Positions 34,445 to 43,289 of a stretch of 64,000 nt of DNA are shown one piece after another. The notes below the pieces were generated by a model that saw nothing but the letters and a program-made list of their open reading frames with translations, was not told the DNA's origin and did not search any database. Every line of letters starts with the position of its first letter. Position 1 is the first letter of the stretch. Origin of the DNA: Streptococcus thermophilus (GTDB lineage: Bacteria; Actinomycetota; Actinomycetes; Mycobacteriales; Mycobacteriaceae); the NCBI GenBank assembly GCA_900618065.1, contig UYIL01000003.1:2356001-2420000 (forward strand), in the 5' to 3' direction. Made by a program: the position numbers and the translations under genes.

Positions 34445-35773
34445 TCACAAGCTGCGGCCAAGAGCCCAAAGTTGCCAGCCGGCGGCCTTCCAGGCGTCGA
34501 CGGGGAGGACGTTGCGCCCGTCGATAAGTCGCTTCTCAGCAACGAGCTGACCGGCATGAGCGGGGTCGAGCTCCTTGAAGTCCTGCCATTCTGTAGCCAG
34601 GATGACTAGCTCAGCGTCGGTGAGAGCATCATCGAGCGAGGCGGCGTAGTCCAGCGTCGGGAAGACCTTGCGCGCATTATCCATAGCTTGCGGGTCGTAA
34701 ACACGCACAGCGGCACCGGCCAGGTTGAGCTGGCCGGCGACTGCAAGGGCGGGCGAGTCGCGGACATCGTCGGAATTCGGCTTGAATGCCGCGCCGAGGA
34801 CCGTGATGCGCTTGCCGATGAGCGACCCGAGAATCTCCCGCGACAGATCAATCACGCGCTCGCGGCGGCGCATATTGATCGCGTCCACCTCGCGGAGGAA
34901 CGTCAGCGCCTGGTCGGCGCCGACCTCACCAGCGCGCGCCATGAACGCGCGGATATCCTTCGGCAGGCAGCCGCCGCCGAATCCGAGGCCGGCGCCCAAG
35001 AACTTGCGGCCAATGCGGTCGTCGTGGCCGATGGCGTCCGCGAGCTGCGTGACATCCGCGCCCACGTTCTCGCAGACCTCGGACACAGCGTTTATGAAGC
35101 TGATCTTCGTGGCCAGGAACGCGTTCGCAGAGACTTTTACCAGTTCCGCAGTCTGCAGATCCGTGACAATGAACGGAGTGTCGTTGTTCAGTGGCTCCGC
35201 GTACACCTCGCGCGCAACGGCCTCGGCCGAGCTGTTCTGGCCGCGCGTACCCAAAACGATGCGGTCTGGGGTGATCGTGTCCTGCACGGCGTAACCCTCG
35301 CGGAGGAACTCGGGGTTCCACGCGACTTCCACGCTCGCCCCCTTGTCTGATTGCTCGGCAAGCCTGTCGGCGCGCTCCTGGAGCGCCGCCGCCGTGCCCA
35401 CGGGAACGGTCGACTTGCCCAGGATCACGTGGTCACCCTCAAGGTGCGGCACGAGGCTACCCACGGCAGCCTCCACATACGTCGTATCCGCCGCGTACGA
35501 ACCTCGCTGCTGCGGTGTGCCCACGCCAATGAAATGCACGTTGGCGAACTGGGCGGCCTGCTCATAATCCGTCGTAAAGCTCAGGCGCCCATTGTTGATG
35601 TTGCGCTCCAGGACCTCTGGGAGCCCCGGCTCAAAGAATGGAACCTTGCCGTTTTGCAGAGCATCGATCTTCGCCTGATCCACATCTATACCCAGTACCT
35701 CGTGCCCCAACTCCGCCATGCAAGCCGCGTGAGTCGCTCCGAGGTAACCAGTGCCAATAACAGTCATGCGCAT
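34445..35773 (-). CDS. ugd: UDP-glucose 6-dehydrogenase
   Basis: 442 aa from MRMTVIGTGYLG at 35773, where a CATAAT -10 (minus strand, 35786-35781) ends 7 nt upstream. Rossmann motif GTGYLGATHAACMAELGH, the catalytic Cys in GFGGGCLPKDIRA and the Lys/Asn of VSANAFLATKISFINAVSEV are all present. It oxidises UDP-glucose to UDP-glucuronate with two NAD+. The dcd-ugd neighbourhood parallels Rv0321-Rv0322 of M. tuberculosis, here interrupted by two inserted or decayed genes. Confidence 0.9.
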   Translation of the reverse strand: MRMTVIGTGYLGATHAACMAELGHEVLGIDVDQAKIDALQNGKVPFFEPGLPEVLERNINNGRLSFTTDYEQAAQFANVHFIGVGTPQQRGSYAADTTYVEAAVGSLVPHLEGDHVILGKSTVPVGTAAALQERADRLAEQSDKGASVEVAWNPEFLREGYAVQDTITPDRIVLGTRGQNSSAEAVAREVYAEPLNNDTPFIVTDLQTAELVKVSANAFLATKISFINAVSEVCENVGADVTQLADAIGHDDRIGRKFLGAGLGFGGGCLPKDIRAFMARAGEVGADQALTFLREVDAINMRRRERVIDLSREILGSLIGKRITVLGAAFKPNSDDVRDSPALAVAGQLNLAGAAVRVYDPQAMDNARKVFPTLDYAASLDDALTDAELVILATEWQDFKELDPAHAGQLVAEKRLIDGRNVLPVDAWKAAGWQLWALGRSL

Positions 35774-35887
35774 GGGGGCCATTATGCCGATTCAGCACAC
35801 CCGAACAAGGCTTTAACGGTTAAGCCTTGTCTAATAAGGAATGAACAAAGCGGGCACGCAGCGCGCACCCGCTTCATTGCGACCGTC

Positions 35888-36508
35888 TTAATTGACGTTC
35901 TTGTCCTCGTTCTCATAGGCCTGCGGCTCCTGGCGCTCCGCCGGCTCAATGCCGTCGTTCCAGGACGCGTTCTCGTTGTACCCCTCCGCCTTATCGACGG
36001 TGCGCACAGCCGGGTTCGTACCGTCCTCGTTCACCGTGTCCGGGTGGGTGAAGTCCTTCTCCTCGCCGTTGTCGCGGGTGCCACCGTTGCCCTCACGGTT
36101 TTCACGGCGGCGCTCCTGGCACTGCTGGCACTCGCAGTCGCCGTGGTCCGGGACACCGCCCTCGCTGCGGTGCGCGCCCTGCTCACCGTGCGCGTCGGCG
36201 TGGCCCTGGCAGTGGCACTCACCGGGAGGGCAGTCGCAGTTCTGGTGGTGTCCGCAGGTGCAGCCTTCACCGTCGTTGCCGCAGGTGCAACCCTGACCGT
36301 CTGCGTGAACGTCCTTCACACCCAAGTCACGCTGCTCATTGTGCCCGGCGTGCTCGCTGTGCTGGTTGGTTACAGGGACCGGCTCGGTCTTGACCACTCG
36401 GCCGTCGTCAAGCGTACGCTCATCGCGCGGGTGAGCGTCCGCGCTGCCTGCGTTGTCTGTGTTGTCGATGTCGCCGGTGCGGTTCTCGGAATCAAATGGG
36501 CTCGTCAT
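35888..36508 (-). CDS. Acidic Cys/His-rich protein, metallothionein-like
   Basis: 206 aa, no signal peptide or TM. Between residues ~70 and ~135 lie eleven Cys and many His in CxC-type clusters: GCTCG, GCTCGHH, NCDC, ECHC and CECQQC, interspersed with HADAHGEQGAH. The flanks are acidic, disordered and rich in Asn, Asp, Glu. The CTCG/ECHC style recalls the small mycobacterial copper metallothionein MymT, but this protein is about four times longer. Binding Cu(I) or Zn is plausible; a structural or hypothetical protein remains possible. No metal-responsive operator was recognised upstream. Confidence 0.6.
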   Translation of the reverse strand: MTSPFDSENRTGDIDNTDNAGSADAHPRDERTLDDGRVVKTEPVPVTNQHSEHAGHNEQRDLGVKDVHADGQGCTCGNDGEGCTCGHHQNCDCPPGECHCQGHADAHGEQGAHRSEGGVPDHGDCECQQCQERRRENREGNGGTRDNGEEKDFTHPDTVNEDGTNPAVRTVDKAEGYNENASWNDGIEPAERQEPQAYENEDKNVN

Positions 36509-36782
36509 GGTGTCACTCCTAAATGTCGGGTTGCCTGGCTTTCCTTACCGAAAATGCTTCTCGTTACTGAAAACCTCTTGAAAACCACGCTAGTGGCAGA
36601 TTCCTATCCGCGCTGCGACCAGAGCCCGTTGTGACCAAATCGTGAAGTTAGGTGAGCCCACGGCTTTGAAATGTCAAACGAGCGACCTCGAAGAGATCGC
36701 TCGCCTGAATTCTTATGCGGGTGATTCCCGCGCTGTACTGTGAAGAATAACAGCTGGACGGGTGACGCTGCAGGGGGGGACG
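36509..36782. other. Intergenic region before the decayed Abi gene
   Basis: No convincing gene. One small hairpin (GAGCGA...TCGCTC, ~36680-36702) is visible. The minus-strand frame overlapping this region has no family features. Confidence 0.4.
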
Positions 36783-37181
36783 ATGAAGAATCGCGTCGCG
36801 GATAGCGTAATAAGCCGCATCCCGGCTCCGAGATTCGCAACGTATCTGACAGAAACCGACTCCGAGCAAGGACCAAACCCATATGCGGCCTAGGATCTCT
36901 ACCTGTGGAACATCGATGCTGCGGCGGCAGTTACCAGCACGACATCGATTGTAGAAGTTGCCCCCTCATACCAGGCTTACACATGGGCTGAGACCTTGAG
37001 ACAAGCGCGGAACCGTGCGTCACACCTCGAACCGCTTCTGGATCTGAAGCAGCTGCGCCACTGGCACCGAATTTCAAGCCGGTTACTCAATAGCCTTTGG
37101 CCTGAAGCACACGTATTAGTAAGCGGCCCAGCACGGATACCGAGCGTAATTCAACGCTATCCGTTAATTAACGAAAGTTGA
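36783..37181 (+). pseudogene. Decayed Abi-family (Abi_2/HEPN) abortive-infection-like gene
   Basis: An ATG at 36783, preceded by a strong AGGGGGG site, opens a frame with Abi-family N-terminal features (ISRIPAPRFATYL) that hits an in-frame TAG at 36891. Translation past it gives DLYLWNIDAAAAV...SIVEVA, the family's LYxWN...xEVALRNA region. After an apparent internal deletion follows the C-terminal HEPN segment QARNRASHLEPLLDL (Rx4H motif) and IPSVIQRYP, to a TGA at 37179-37181. Only ~132 codons remain and the frame overlaps the 3' end of dcd. Abi proteins act in phage defence; this one is inactive. Confidence 0.7.
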
Positions 37182-37731
37182 GGTACGCCTTCGATGGCGT
37201 CGGACCCCGCTGGCCCTGATACTTCGACCCGAGCTTCGACGACCCGTAAGGAGTCTGCGCCGCCGAGGACATTTGGAAAAGTGCGAGCTGGCCCACCTTC
37301 ATGCCCGGCCACAATGTGATCGGAAGGTTGGCCACGTTCGACAGCTCCAAGGTGATGTGGCCGGAGAAACCCGGATCAATGAAACCCGCGGTGGAGTGAG
37401 TGAGCAGGCCCAGCCTGCCCAGGGAGCTTTTGCCCTCGAGGCGGCCGGCAAGATCGTCGGGAAGCGTGAAGGTCTCCAGCGTCGCCGCGAGCACGAACTC
37501 ACCCGGGTGAAGCACAAACGGCTCACCCTCCTCGACTTCGACCATCGTGGTCAAATCGGCCATCTCCTGCTTCGGGTCGATGTGCGTGTACCTCGAGTTG
37601 TTGAACACCCGAAACAGGTTGTCCATGCGCACGTCAATACTGCTGGGCTGGATGTTCACCTCATCGAAGGGGTCGATGCCCAGGCGGCCGTCGCTGATGG
37701 CTTTCGTGATGTCGCGGTCTGAAAGAAGCAC
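37168..37731 (-). CDS. dcd: dCTP deaminase, probably dUMP-forming
   Basis: 187 aa from a GTG start ([12 protein letters not shown]). Trimeric dUTPase-like fold with [47 protein letters not shown] and the C-terminal [13 protein letters not shown] loop. The [13 protein letters not shown] sequence is the form found in bifunctional actinobacterial enzymes that convert dCTP to dUMP directly. It supplies dUMP for thymidylate synthesis. The ORF's 3' end overlaps the Abi remnant on the other strand. Confidence 0.92.
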   Translation of the reverse strand: MLLSDRDITKAISDGRLGIDPFDEVNIQPSSIDVRMDNLFRVFNNSRYTHIDPKQEMADLTTMVEVEEGEPFVLHPGEFVLAATLETFTLPDDLAGRLEGKSSLGRLGLLTHSTAGFIDPGFSGHITLELSNVANLPITLWPGMKVGQLALFQMSSAAQTPYGSSKLGSKYQGQRGPTPSKAYLNFR

Positions 37732-37830
37732 GGCTTCATTCTAGATGCGGGCGTTTTCCGCGGGGACGGGTGGCGGTGCTACGATAAGGTCTGCTTCACA
37801 TCAGGCACTATTTAGCCTGGTAGACAGCAT

Positions 37831-37904
37831 GCCGGCGTAGTTTAGTGGTAGAACATCAGCTTCCCAAGCTGAGAGTGCGAGTTCGATTCTCGTCGCCGGC
37901 TCCA
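37831..37904 (+). tRNA. tRNA-Gly (anticodon CCC), CCA encoded
   Basis: Acceptor GCCGGCG/CGCCGGC pairs perfectly; the D arm contains GTTTAGTGGTAGAAC. The anticodon stem TCAGC/GCTGA encloses loop TTCCCAA with anticodon CCC. The T arm is GCGAG-TTCGATT-CTCGT and the 3' end is TCCA. Length is 74 nt with CCA. Confidence 0.95.
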
Positions 37905-37970
37905 CTTTCGGCCCAGGCTCACGCTTGGGCCTTTTGCCGTTGCGGTGCCCCCCCGGCAGCATCGCAGCCG

Positions 37971-38059
37971 GAATACTACTCACGCACATTAGCCTTCTCG
38001 CATGTTTTTGACCAGCGCTTTTGTGCGAGCGGTATTCCGGAAAATGCCGAGTAGTATTC
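37971..38059. repeat. 89-nt hairpin element, copy 2
   Basis: Outer arms GAATACTACTC (37971-37981) and GAGTAGTATTC (38049-38059) pair perfectly; a third half-site GAGCGGTATTC lies at 38027-38037. It shares TTTTTGACCAG and GGTATTCCGGAAA-like blocks with copy 1 at 16885-16973. It sits between tRNA-Gly and the lipase gene. Confidence 0.8.
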
Positions 38060-38112
38060 CAGCTCCGCCGAAAAACCTCCTCCACCTGCCCCCTATTGCT
38101 AATGTTTTGCCC

Positions 38113-39132
38113 ATGAAACTGAAGGGCATGGCAAAAGCACTCGGCACGGCAATGTCGATGGCGCTGGCGGCGACACTCACGGCGACTCTGACGGTGGCTC
38201 TGACCGGGGCGGGGCCGGTGTCGGCGCGGGAGGATGCGTCGATAAGCAGTGCGCGGAGCAGTCAGCTCTCAAGCGCCGTGGTCAGCGAAGCGAGCGGGTC
38301 GAGCGAAGGTTCTTCGGGGACGGGCCCGCTGGGGTCGTCGGGGCTGGCGCCGGGCGGGGTGAGCGGCAAGGCGGCCACCGTCTACAACGACCCGAACTGC
38401 ACTCCAGCGCCCGAGCACCCCACGCCGGTTCTGTTCGTGCACGGCACGGCGGGCAATTCGGCGATGTGGCTACCCACTGCGCAGGTGCTCAAAGAGCGCG
38501 GTTACTGCGTCTTCGCATGGGACTTTGGCAAGCTACCGCCGCAAACGCAAGCCCTTTTGCCCGGCTTCTACGGTCTTGCGGATGTGGATGCGAATGCGCG
38601 GGAGTTGGCGGCGAACGTCAACAAGGTGAAGGCGTTGACGGGCGCGGAGAAGGTGGACATAGTCGGCCACTCGCAAGGCGCGTTGCTGGCCAAGAAGTAC
38701 ATTGCGCAGCTGGACGGGGCGGACAATGTGCGGCGCGTCGTCGGTGCCGGCGGATCTTTCCACGGTACGACCGGAAGCGGCCTCATGACGGACGACTCCC
38801 TAGCGCAAACTGGCAGTTCCGCCCTAGTGTCGGCGAGCCAGCAGCACTGGAACTCCCCGCACATGCGCACATTGAACACCTTCCCCGACACCGATCCTCG
38901 GGTGGTGTACACCTCGCTGTATTCAACCAGCGATGGCGTGGTCACGCCCTACACTTCGTCGATCCTCGCTTCCGTGGACGGTGCTGACGTGGCGAACGTC
39001 GATGCGCAGGCCGTGTGCGGCGGCCACATCAACCACATCTTCATGCCGCAGAACCCGAAAATCACCAACCTTGTGGTGTGGAGCTTAGAACGCGAGGTCG
39101 GGGTGCACGCCCCCGCCACGTGCGGTATCTAA
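38113..39132 (+). CDS. Secreted lipase/esterase, alpha/beta hydrolase
   Basis: 339 aa from MKLKGMAKALG at 38113. A signal peptide with an Ala-rich core ends near VSA-RED (~residue 38), then a Ser/Gly-rich linker. The hydrolase domain has the oxyanion-side PVLFVHGTAGN, the nucleophile elbow VGHSQGALLAKKY and candidate acid/His residues near TDPRVVYTSLYSTSDGVVTP and CGGHINHIFM. It resembles class 2 (LIP_2) extracellular lipases. A cytoplasmic paralogue follows 10 nt later, and both share the PDTDPRVxYTSLYS block. Confidence 0.85.
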   Translation: MKLKGMAKALGTAMSMALAATLTATLTVALTGAGPVSAREDASISSARSSQLSSAVVSEASGSSEGSSGTGPLGSSGLAPGGVSGKAATVYNDPNCTPAPEHPTPVLFVHGTAGNSAMWLPTAQVLKERGYCVFAWDFGKLPPQTQALLPGFYGLADVDANARELAANVNKVKALTGAEKVDIVGHSQGALLAKKYIAQLDGADNVRRVVGAGGSFHGTTGSGLMTDDSLAQTGSSALVSASQQHWNSPHMRTLNTFPDTDPRVVYTSLYSTSDGVVTPYTSSILASVDGADVANVDAQAVCGGHINHIFMPQNPKITNLVVWSLEREVGVHAPATCGI

Positions 39133-39142
39133 GCTTGAGGGC

Positions 39143-39865
39143 GTGCTTTTCAACAACCCCGACTTCGATGCCCAGCACGCCACACCTGTCCTGTACGTGC
39201 ACGGCATCAACAGCCGCACCATCGCTTTTCGACGCAACGCCCGCCTGATCTCCTCCCACGGCCACTGGGTCTGGGGGTACGACTACGGCAAGATGCTCAT
39301 CCCGGGGCTTGCCGGGACGGGGCGGATCGAGGACATGGTCGAGGAGCTGGCCGGCAACGTCGACCACGTGCTCGGTGAAACCGGGGCATCGAAGGTGAAT
39401 CTCGTCGCTCACTCCCAGGGCGGGCTGCTGACCAAATTGTTCATCGCTGCGGGTGGGGCCGAGCGCGTCGAGCGCGTTGTGGCCATGGGCGCGAATTTTC
39501 ACGGCACTGACCTGCGCGGATACGCCGAGCGCATCAACCCCATCACCGGCCGCAACCCGAAGTTCTGGGAACGCATGGCCAGCCCCAGCGCGGTGCAGCA
39601 GCTAGCGGGCTCCGAATGGTCGCAGGGGCTGGCCACCGTCCCCGACACCGATCCGCGCGTGATGTACACCTCTCTATACTCCCGGCGCGACCACGTGGTC
39701 ACACCGGTCGAGACTTCCATCCTCACGCCTATCGACGGAGCCGACGTAGTCAACCTAGAAATCCCCGGCGCCCCGCTGCACCCGCTGATGCCGCGCGACC
39801 ACGAAACGGCCGAGCTGACCTTGTGGGGCTTAGAGCGCGCGCCGGGCGAGACTTCACCCCGTTAA
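39143..39865 (+). CDS. Alpha/beta hydrolase, lipase-like, without signal peptide
   Basis: 240 aa from a GTG at 39143; TAAGCT 7 nt upstream is a possible leaderless -10. It has PVLYVHGINSR, the elbow VAHSQGGLLTKLF and the His-containing APLHPLMPRDH, all aligning with the upstream secreted lipase, so the pair is a tandem duplication. Lack of a signal peptide predicts a cytoplasmic esterase. Substrate unknown. Confidence 0.82.
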   Translation: MLFNNPDFDAQHATPVLYVHGINSRTIAFRRNARLISSHGHWVWGYDYGKMLIPGLAGTGRIEDMVEELAGNVDHVLGETGASKVNLVAHSQGGLLTKLFIAAGGAERVERVVAMGANFHGTDLRGYAERINPITGRNPKFWERMASPSAVQQLAGSEWSQGLATVPDTDPRVMYTSLYSRRDHVVTPVETSILTPIDGADVVNLEIPGAPLHPLMPRDHETAELTLWGLERAPGETSPR

Positions 39866-39867
39866 GC

Positions 39868-39900
39868 CTGCGGTTAGCCCGTTTACCGGGCTAACCGCAG
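39868..39900. terminator. Bidirectional terminator between hydrolase and vanW genes
   Basis: CTGCGGTTAGCCCG and CGGGCTAACCGCAG form a 14-bp perfect stem with loop TTTAC. It overlaps the last codons of the VanW gene, whose stop is at 39891-39893. Confidence 0.75.
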
Positions 39901-41591
39901 CGCACGATCGGCTGCGGGTCGTAGACGGTCGTCGTGGTCTCGTTGGAGATTTCCTTGCCGGACAGGTCGCGGACGATGCGGGTGTCGGACGTCGTGAAGC
40001 CTGGTGCTCCGCCCGAGGGGATGCAGCCCTCGCCGGACAGCGACTGCGTCGACGGGTCGGTGTGCGCCCAGCGGCCGCCGTTGATGGATTCGACCTCGCG
40101 GGACTTCACACCCATCATCTTCACCGTGATCTCGCCGCCGCCGAAGTGCGTGACAATCTTCACCGGGTGCGGGGTGTCATTCTTGAACACCAGGTCAATT
40201 GCGCCCTCGTACACAGTGGCTTCGCGGCCGGCCGGGTAGCGGGAAATGTAGTAGGAGTGCGGCGTGTGGGCCACGTCCGTCATCCCGGCGAAGTAGCTCG
40301 CGTTGTACAACGTGGTGGCGAACTGGGAAATACCGCCGCCGACAGCCCGCCCGGCGCGGCCATCGATGATGATGCCGGACTCGACATAACCCTGCGCCGT
40401 GCCGCGCGGGCCGGTGAAACCGTTCAAGGAGAACTCTTCACCCGGGCTGACCACCGCGCCATTGACTTGCTCGGCGACGATCTTAATATTGTGGCCCGAC
40501 GCCGACTCGTAACCGCCGGTGGTGAATGAGCCGACCTCCTCGTTGAAGGTCGCCTTCTCCGCGTCCTCCGTCTTGAAGGTGGCCGGGACAGCGTGGTACT
40601 TGGCCTCCCACTCGCGCGGTTGATCACCGATCACGCGCTTGTCAAAGTCCTTCATGGTCTCGTCCCACTTGATCTCGTTGCCGTCCTTGGACGGAGTGAC
40701 CTCGCCGGACGCACTGATCGTGGCGTTTTGCATCTTGGTCACGGTGTCCTTGAGCTGCTCGGCGAAGATCTCCCGCGCCTTGTCGCCGTGGACCTCGGGG
40801 ATGATTTTCTTCGCCTTCGGGTCGTTGCGGAACGTGACCACTTCGCCCATCCGGTCCTTTTCGATCACCGCGTCGGTGTCCTTCTCCCCCTTGAGCTTCA
40901 GCGGACCCTTCAGGGCTGCGTTAGCGGGGCCGTCGACAATCTGCTTAATCACGTCATCGTCGATCGCGGGCTGCGTCACCTCCGGTTCAACCTCGATGCC
41001 GTCCGGGTTGAGCCAGCTCAGCGACATAGTACGCTCAAGCTCATCCCGGTTGATTTTCTGGCCGGGCTTCGGGTCGGTCACCTTCACCTCGCCGGCCTCG
41101 AGGGCGACCACGCCGTCCTCGGGTTTCACGCTCAGGTCGCCGGCGACGCGCTCGGCGGATCCAGCCAGCTTGTTGTGGTCGATGGTGGAGACAATGTCGA
41201 CCTCTTTATTCCTGAAGAACCCAGCCAGACGGGACACCGGGTTGAGGGACTCCACTCCGGCATCATCCACAGTGCGCTGCCAGTCAGCGCTCAGGCCAGC
41301 CTGCTCGGGGACAAACTCGGTCGCCTGCTCCCCCGCAATGGCCTTGACGGGCTGCGAGCTGACGCTGCCCAGCTCATCTTCGAGCCGGCTCACCGCCGCA
41401 GCTGGCTCCATACCGCCGATCTCCACACCGCCGACAGTCGTGCCACGCGGAACATGCCCCCGGTTGAACGCCACATCTGCCAGGTACAGGCCCAACAACA
41501 GCACAAGCATGCCGATGAGGAACCCCGCCACAATCCGGCCGGACCGCGATCCGCCCCGCTGCTCGGTTCCAGCTGCGTTTCTTGAATTCAC
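39891..41591 (-). CDS. VanW family protein with PG-binding-4 domains
   Basis: 566 aa. One N-terminal TM (IVAGFLIGMLVLLLGLYLA) anchors the protein outside the membrane. Peptidoglycan-binding-4-type segments occupy residues ~55-330, followed by a VanW domain (~345-530) with SGHNIKIVAEQVNGAVVSPGEEFS-like and GGGISQFATTLYNASYFAG motifs. The C-terminal ~40 residues resemble a G5-like or short beta end. The family role in the cell wall is unclear. It follows the NagZ-like gene by 32 nt, suggesting an operon for wall turnover. Confidence 0.88.
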   Translation of the reverse strand: MNSRNAAGTEQRGGSRSGRIVAGFLIGMLVLLLGLYLADVAFNRGHVPRGTTVGGVEIGGMEPAAAVSRLEDELGSVSSQPVKAIAGEQATEFVPEQAGLSADWQRTVDDAGVESLNPVSRLAGFFRNKEVDIVSTIDHNKLAGSAERVAGDLSVKPEDGVVALEAGEVKVTDPKPGQKINRDELERTMSLSWLNPDGIEVEPEVTQPAIDDDVIKQIVDGPANAALKGPLKLKGEKDTDAVIEKDRMGEVVTFRNDPKAKKIIPEVHGDKAREIFAEQLKDTVTKMQNATISASGEVTPSKDGNEIKWDETMKDFDKRVIGDQPREWEAKYHAVPATFKTEDAEKATFNEEVGSFTTGGYESASGHNIKIVAEQVNGAVVSPGEEFSLNGFTGPRGTAQGYVESGIIIDGRAGRAVGGGISQFATTLYNASYFAGMTDVAHTPHSYYISRYPAGREATVYEGAIDLVFKNDTPHPVKIVTHFGGGEITVKMMGVKSREVESINGGRWAHTDPSTQSLSGEGCIPSGGAPGFTTSDTRIVRDLSGKEISNETTTTVYDPQPIVRCG

Positions 41592-41623
41592 TCACACTAG
41601 GTTACTGGAATAGGCCAGAAAAC

Positions 41624-42790
41624 TCACAGGCTGGCATCAATGAATTGCTGCTGAACACGCACCGCTGCAGCATTGACGCGCTCCACTGGGATTTCTCCCC
41701 GCTCGACTGCGGCCACCGTCACATCGATCGCCGCGCCCAAGTCGCTTCCCGACGACCACAGCGCCTGATCCGCCCCAGCCGCAATCGCCCGACGTACCGC
41801 CTCCGGAGTAGGCATGAGGTCCGTGATCGCGCGCATACCGGAGAGGTCATCCGTCACGGCGACCCCCGAGAACGGCTTCCCACCTGGATAGTTACCCTGA
41901 CGAAGCATCCGGTAGGCAGCCGGGTTCAACGACGACGGCGTGCGCCCGTCACCGAGTCCCGGAACGACCATATGCCCCACCATGACCGACGCCGCGGGGA
42001 ACTTCGGCAACACCGCCCCGTACGGGACGAGATCCAACGTGTTCAACTCTTCAATCGGCGGCGTGACCGCCAAGGCGAGGTGGGTGTCACCCGAAGCGCG
42101 GCCGTGGCCGGGGAAGTGTTTGAAGGTCGGGGTGACTCCGGCGTCGATAAGCCCCCGGGCAAACAGGGACGCGGCATGCGACACCCGTTCCGGGGTTTGG
42201 CCGAACGCGCGGTCTCCGACAATGTCCAGATCCGTCACATCCAGGTCCAGCAAAGGAGCGTAATCGACGTTGATGCCGTGCTGGCGCAGCTTGACCCCAA
42301 TGTCATACCCAGTGCCACGGATGACTTGCGGCGGCTGATTCGCCAGGTCACGAGGCGTAGGGAAAGATCCGAGCACCTCTGCGTGCCGCTGCACCCGACC
42401 ACCCTCAAAGTCGATCGCCACCGTGAACGGGCGGTCAAATTCCTGGCGCAGCGCGTTGATATTGCGGCCCGGCTCCGTGAGCAACTTCGGGTCCGCCCAG
42501 CTGGGAATGATCAGGCCGCCGGCGCCCTGCTGCAACGCGGCGCGAGCCTGGTCATAATCCGCCGCACCGACCACCATGAGGGAGGCCACCCGCATGCGCA
42601 GGTCCTGCGGCACCCGCTTCTCGGCCTCCGTCTTCTCGGGCGTCGGCGTGACAGTGACCACGTTCGTTTCCGTTGCGGTGACCTGAACCTGCTCCTGCTG
42701 GGCCTCCTGACCGCCGGGCTGTTCACCCGGCATGCACGCGGCGCACGTCAACGCGACAGCTGCGACGGCGGCTGCTGATCGAACGCGCAC
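41624..42790 (-). CDS. nagZ: Lipoprotein beta-N-acetylhexosaminidase, GH3 (NagZ/LpqI-like)
   Basis: 388 aa from a GTG. The lipobox is LTCAAC (Cys ~19), followed by a Gln/Thr/Val-rich linker. The GH3 domain has FTVAIDFEGGRVQR, the KHFPGHGRASGDTH motif whose Asp-His pair is the NagZ acid/base, and the nucleophile Asp in VAVTDDLSGM. It removes GlcNAc from muropeptides at the outside of the membrane. The order LpqI-DUF2613-AftD is the same as in M. tuberculosis Rv0237-Rv0236A-Rv0236c. Confidence 0.9.
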   Translation of the reverse strand: MRVRSAAAVAAVALTCAACMPGEQPGGQEAQQEQVQVTATETNVVTVTPTPEKTEAEKRVPQDLRMRVASLMVVGAADYDQARAALQQGAGGLIIPSWADPKLLTEPGRNINALRQEFDRPFTVAIDFEGGRVQRHAEVLGSFPTPRDLANQPPQVIRGTGYDIGVKLRQHGINVDYAPLLDLDVTDLDIVGDRAFGQTPERVSHAASLFARGLIDAGVTPTFKHFPGHGRASGDTHLALAVTPPIEELNTLDLVPYGAVLPKFPAASVMVGHMVVPGLGDGRTPSSLNPAAYRMLRQGNYPGGKPFSGVAVTDDLSGMRAITDLMPTPEAVRRAIAAGADQALWSSGSDLGAAIDVTVAAVERGEIPVERVNAAAVRVQQQFIDASL

Positions 42791-43083
42791 TGGTTGCTCC
42801 TTGAGTTGCGGGCGGGTTGGGGGCCGGTTTGCATGGCCGGTTTGTTACCGAGACAATCCTAGCCCCTCGGCCTGCAGGAGAGAACTGCGGAAAACTTTAC
42901 ATGCGCCAGGATTTATCGTTCTGTCTCTGCAGGTCAAAAAGTGGGCTATGCCAATCAACGGGCCGGCAATGTCAACTTTCCCGCACGGGACCCGCACAAG
43001 ACATGCCAGACCCTGGCTAGACCCTCCGGTTCTGCCTCCAACCGCCCTGGCCACACACGCCGGCCATGGTAGTGTCAATGACC
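42791..43083. other. Divergent intergenic region between nagZ and the DUF2613 gene
   Basis: 293 bp without a supported gene. TAGTGT (43070-43075) is a possible -10 8 nt before the ATG at 43084. No clear operator was seen. Confidence 0.4.
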
Positions 43084-43281
43084 ATGACGAACCGATACTC
43101 TTCCTGGCCCCGCCGCTCCATCGGCCCGGTTTTGGCCAGCACTGTCACTGGCGTTGTGCTGGGGATTGTGGGCGTGATCGGCATCGCTAGCTTCTCCGGC
43201 CAGAACCAGGTACCGATGGGCAATGCTGTGCCCGCTGACGAGGCAGTCCTCGGCGGGCCGGAGTACGGGTCCCGGCAGTAA
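43084..43281 (+). CDS. DUF2613 small membrane protein
   Basis: 65 aa from MTNRYSSW at 43084 (earlier in-frame starts at 43066-43078 are possible). One TM helix (GPVLASTVTGVVLGIVGVIGIA) is followed by a short polar tail. DUF2613 proteins are small actinobacterial proteins encoded just before aftD; they are presumed AftD partners, without direct proof. Only 8 nt separate it from aftD. Confidence 0.85.
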   Translation: MTNRYSSWPRRSIGPVLASTVTGVVLGIVGVIGIASFSGQNQVPMGNAVPADEAVLGGPEYGSRQ

Positions 43282-43289
43282 AGCTCACC

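Noticed and set aside
36604..36882. 92-codon minus-strand frame
   Set aside because: No motif or ribosome site, and it overlaps the Abi remnant that has recognisable family blocks on the other strand.
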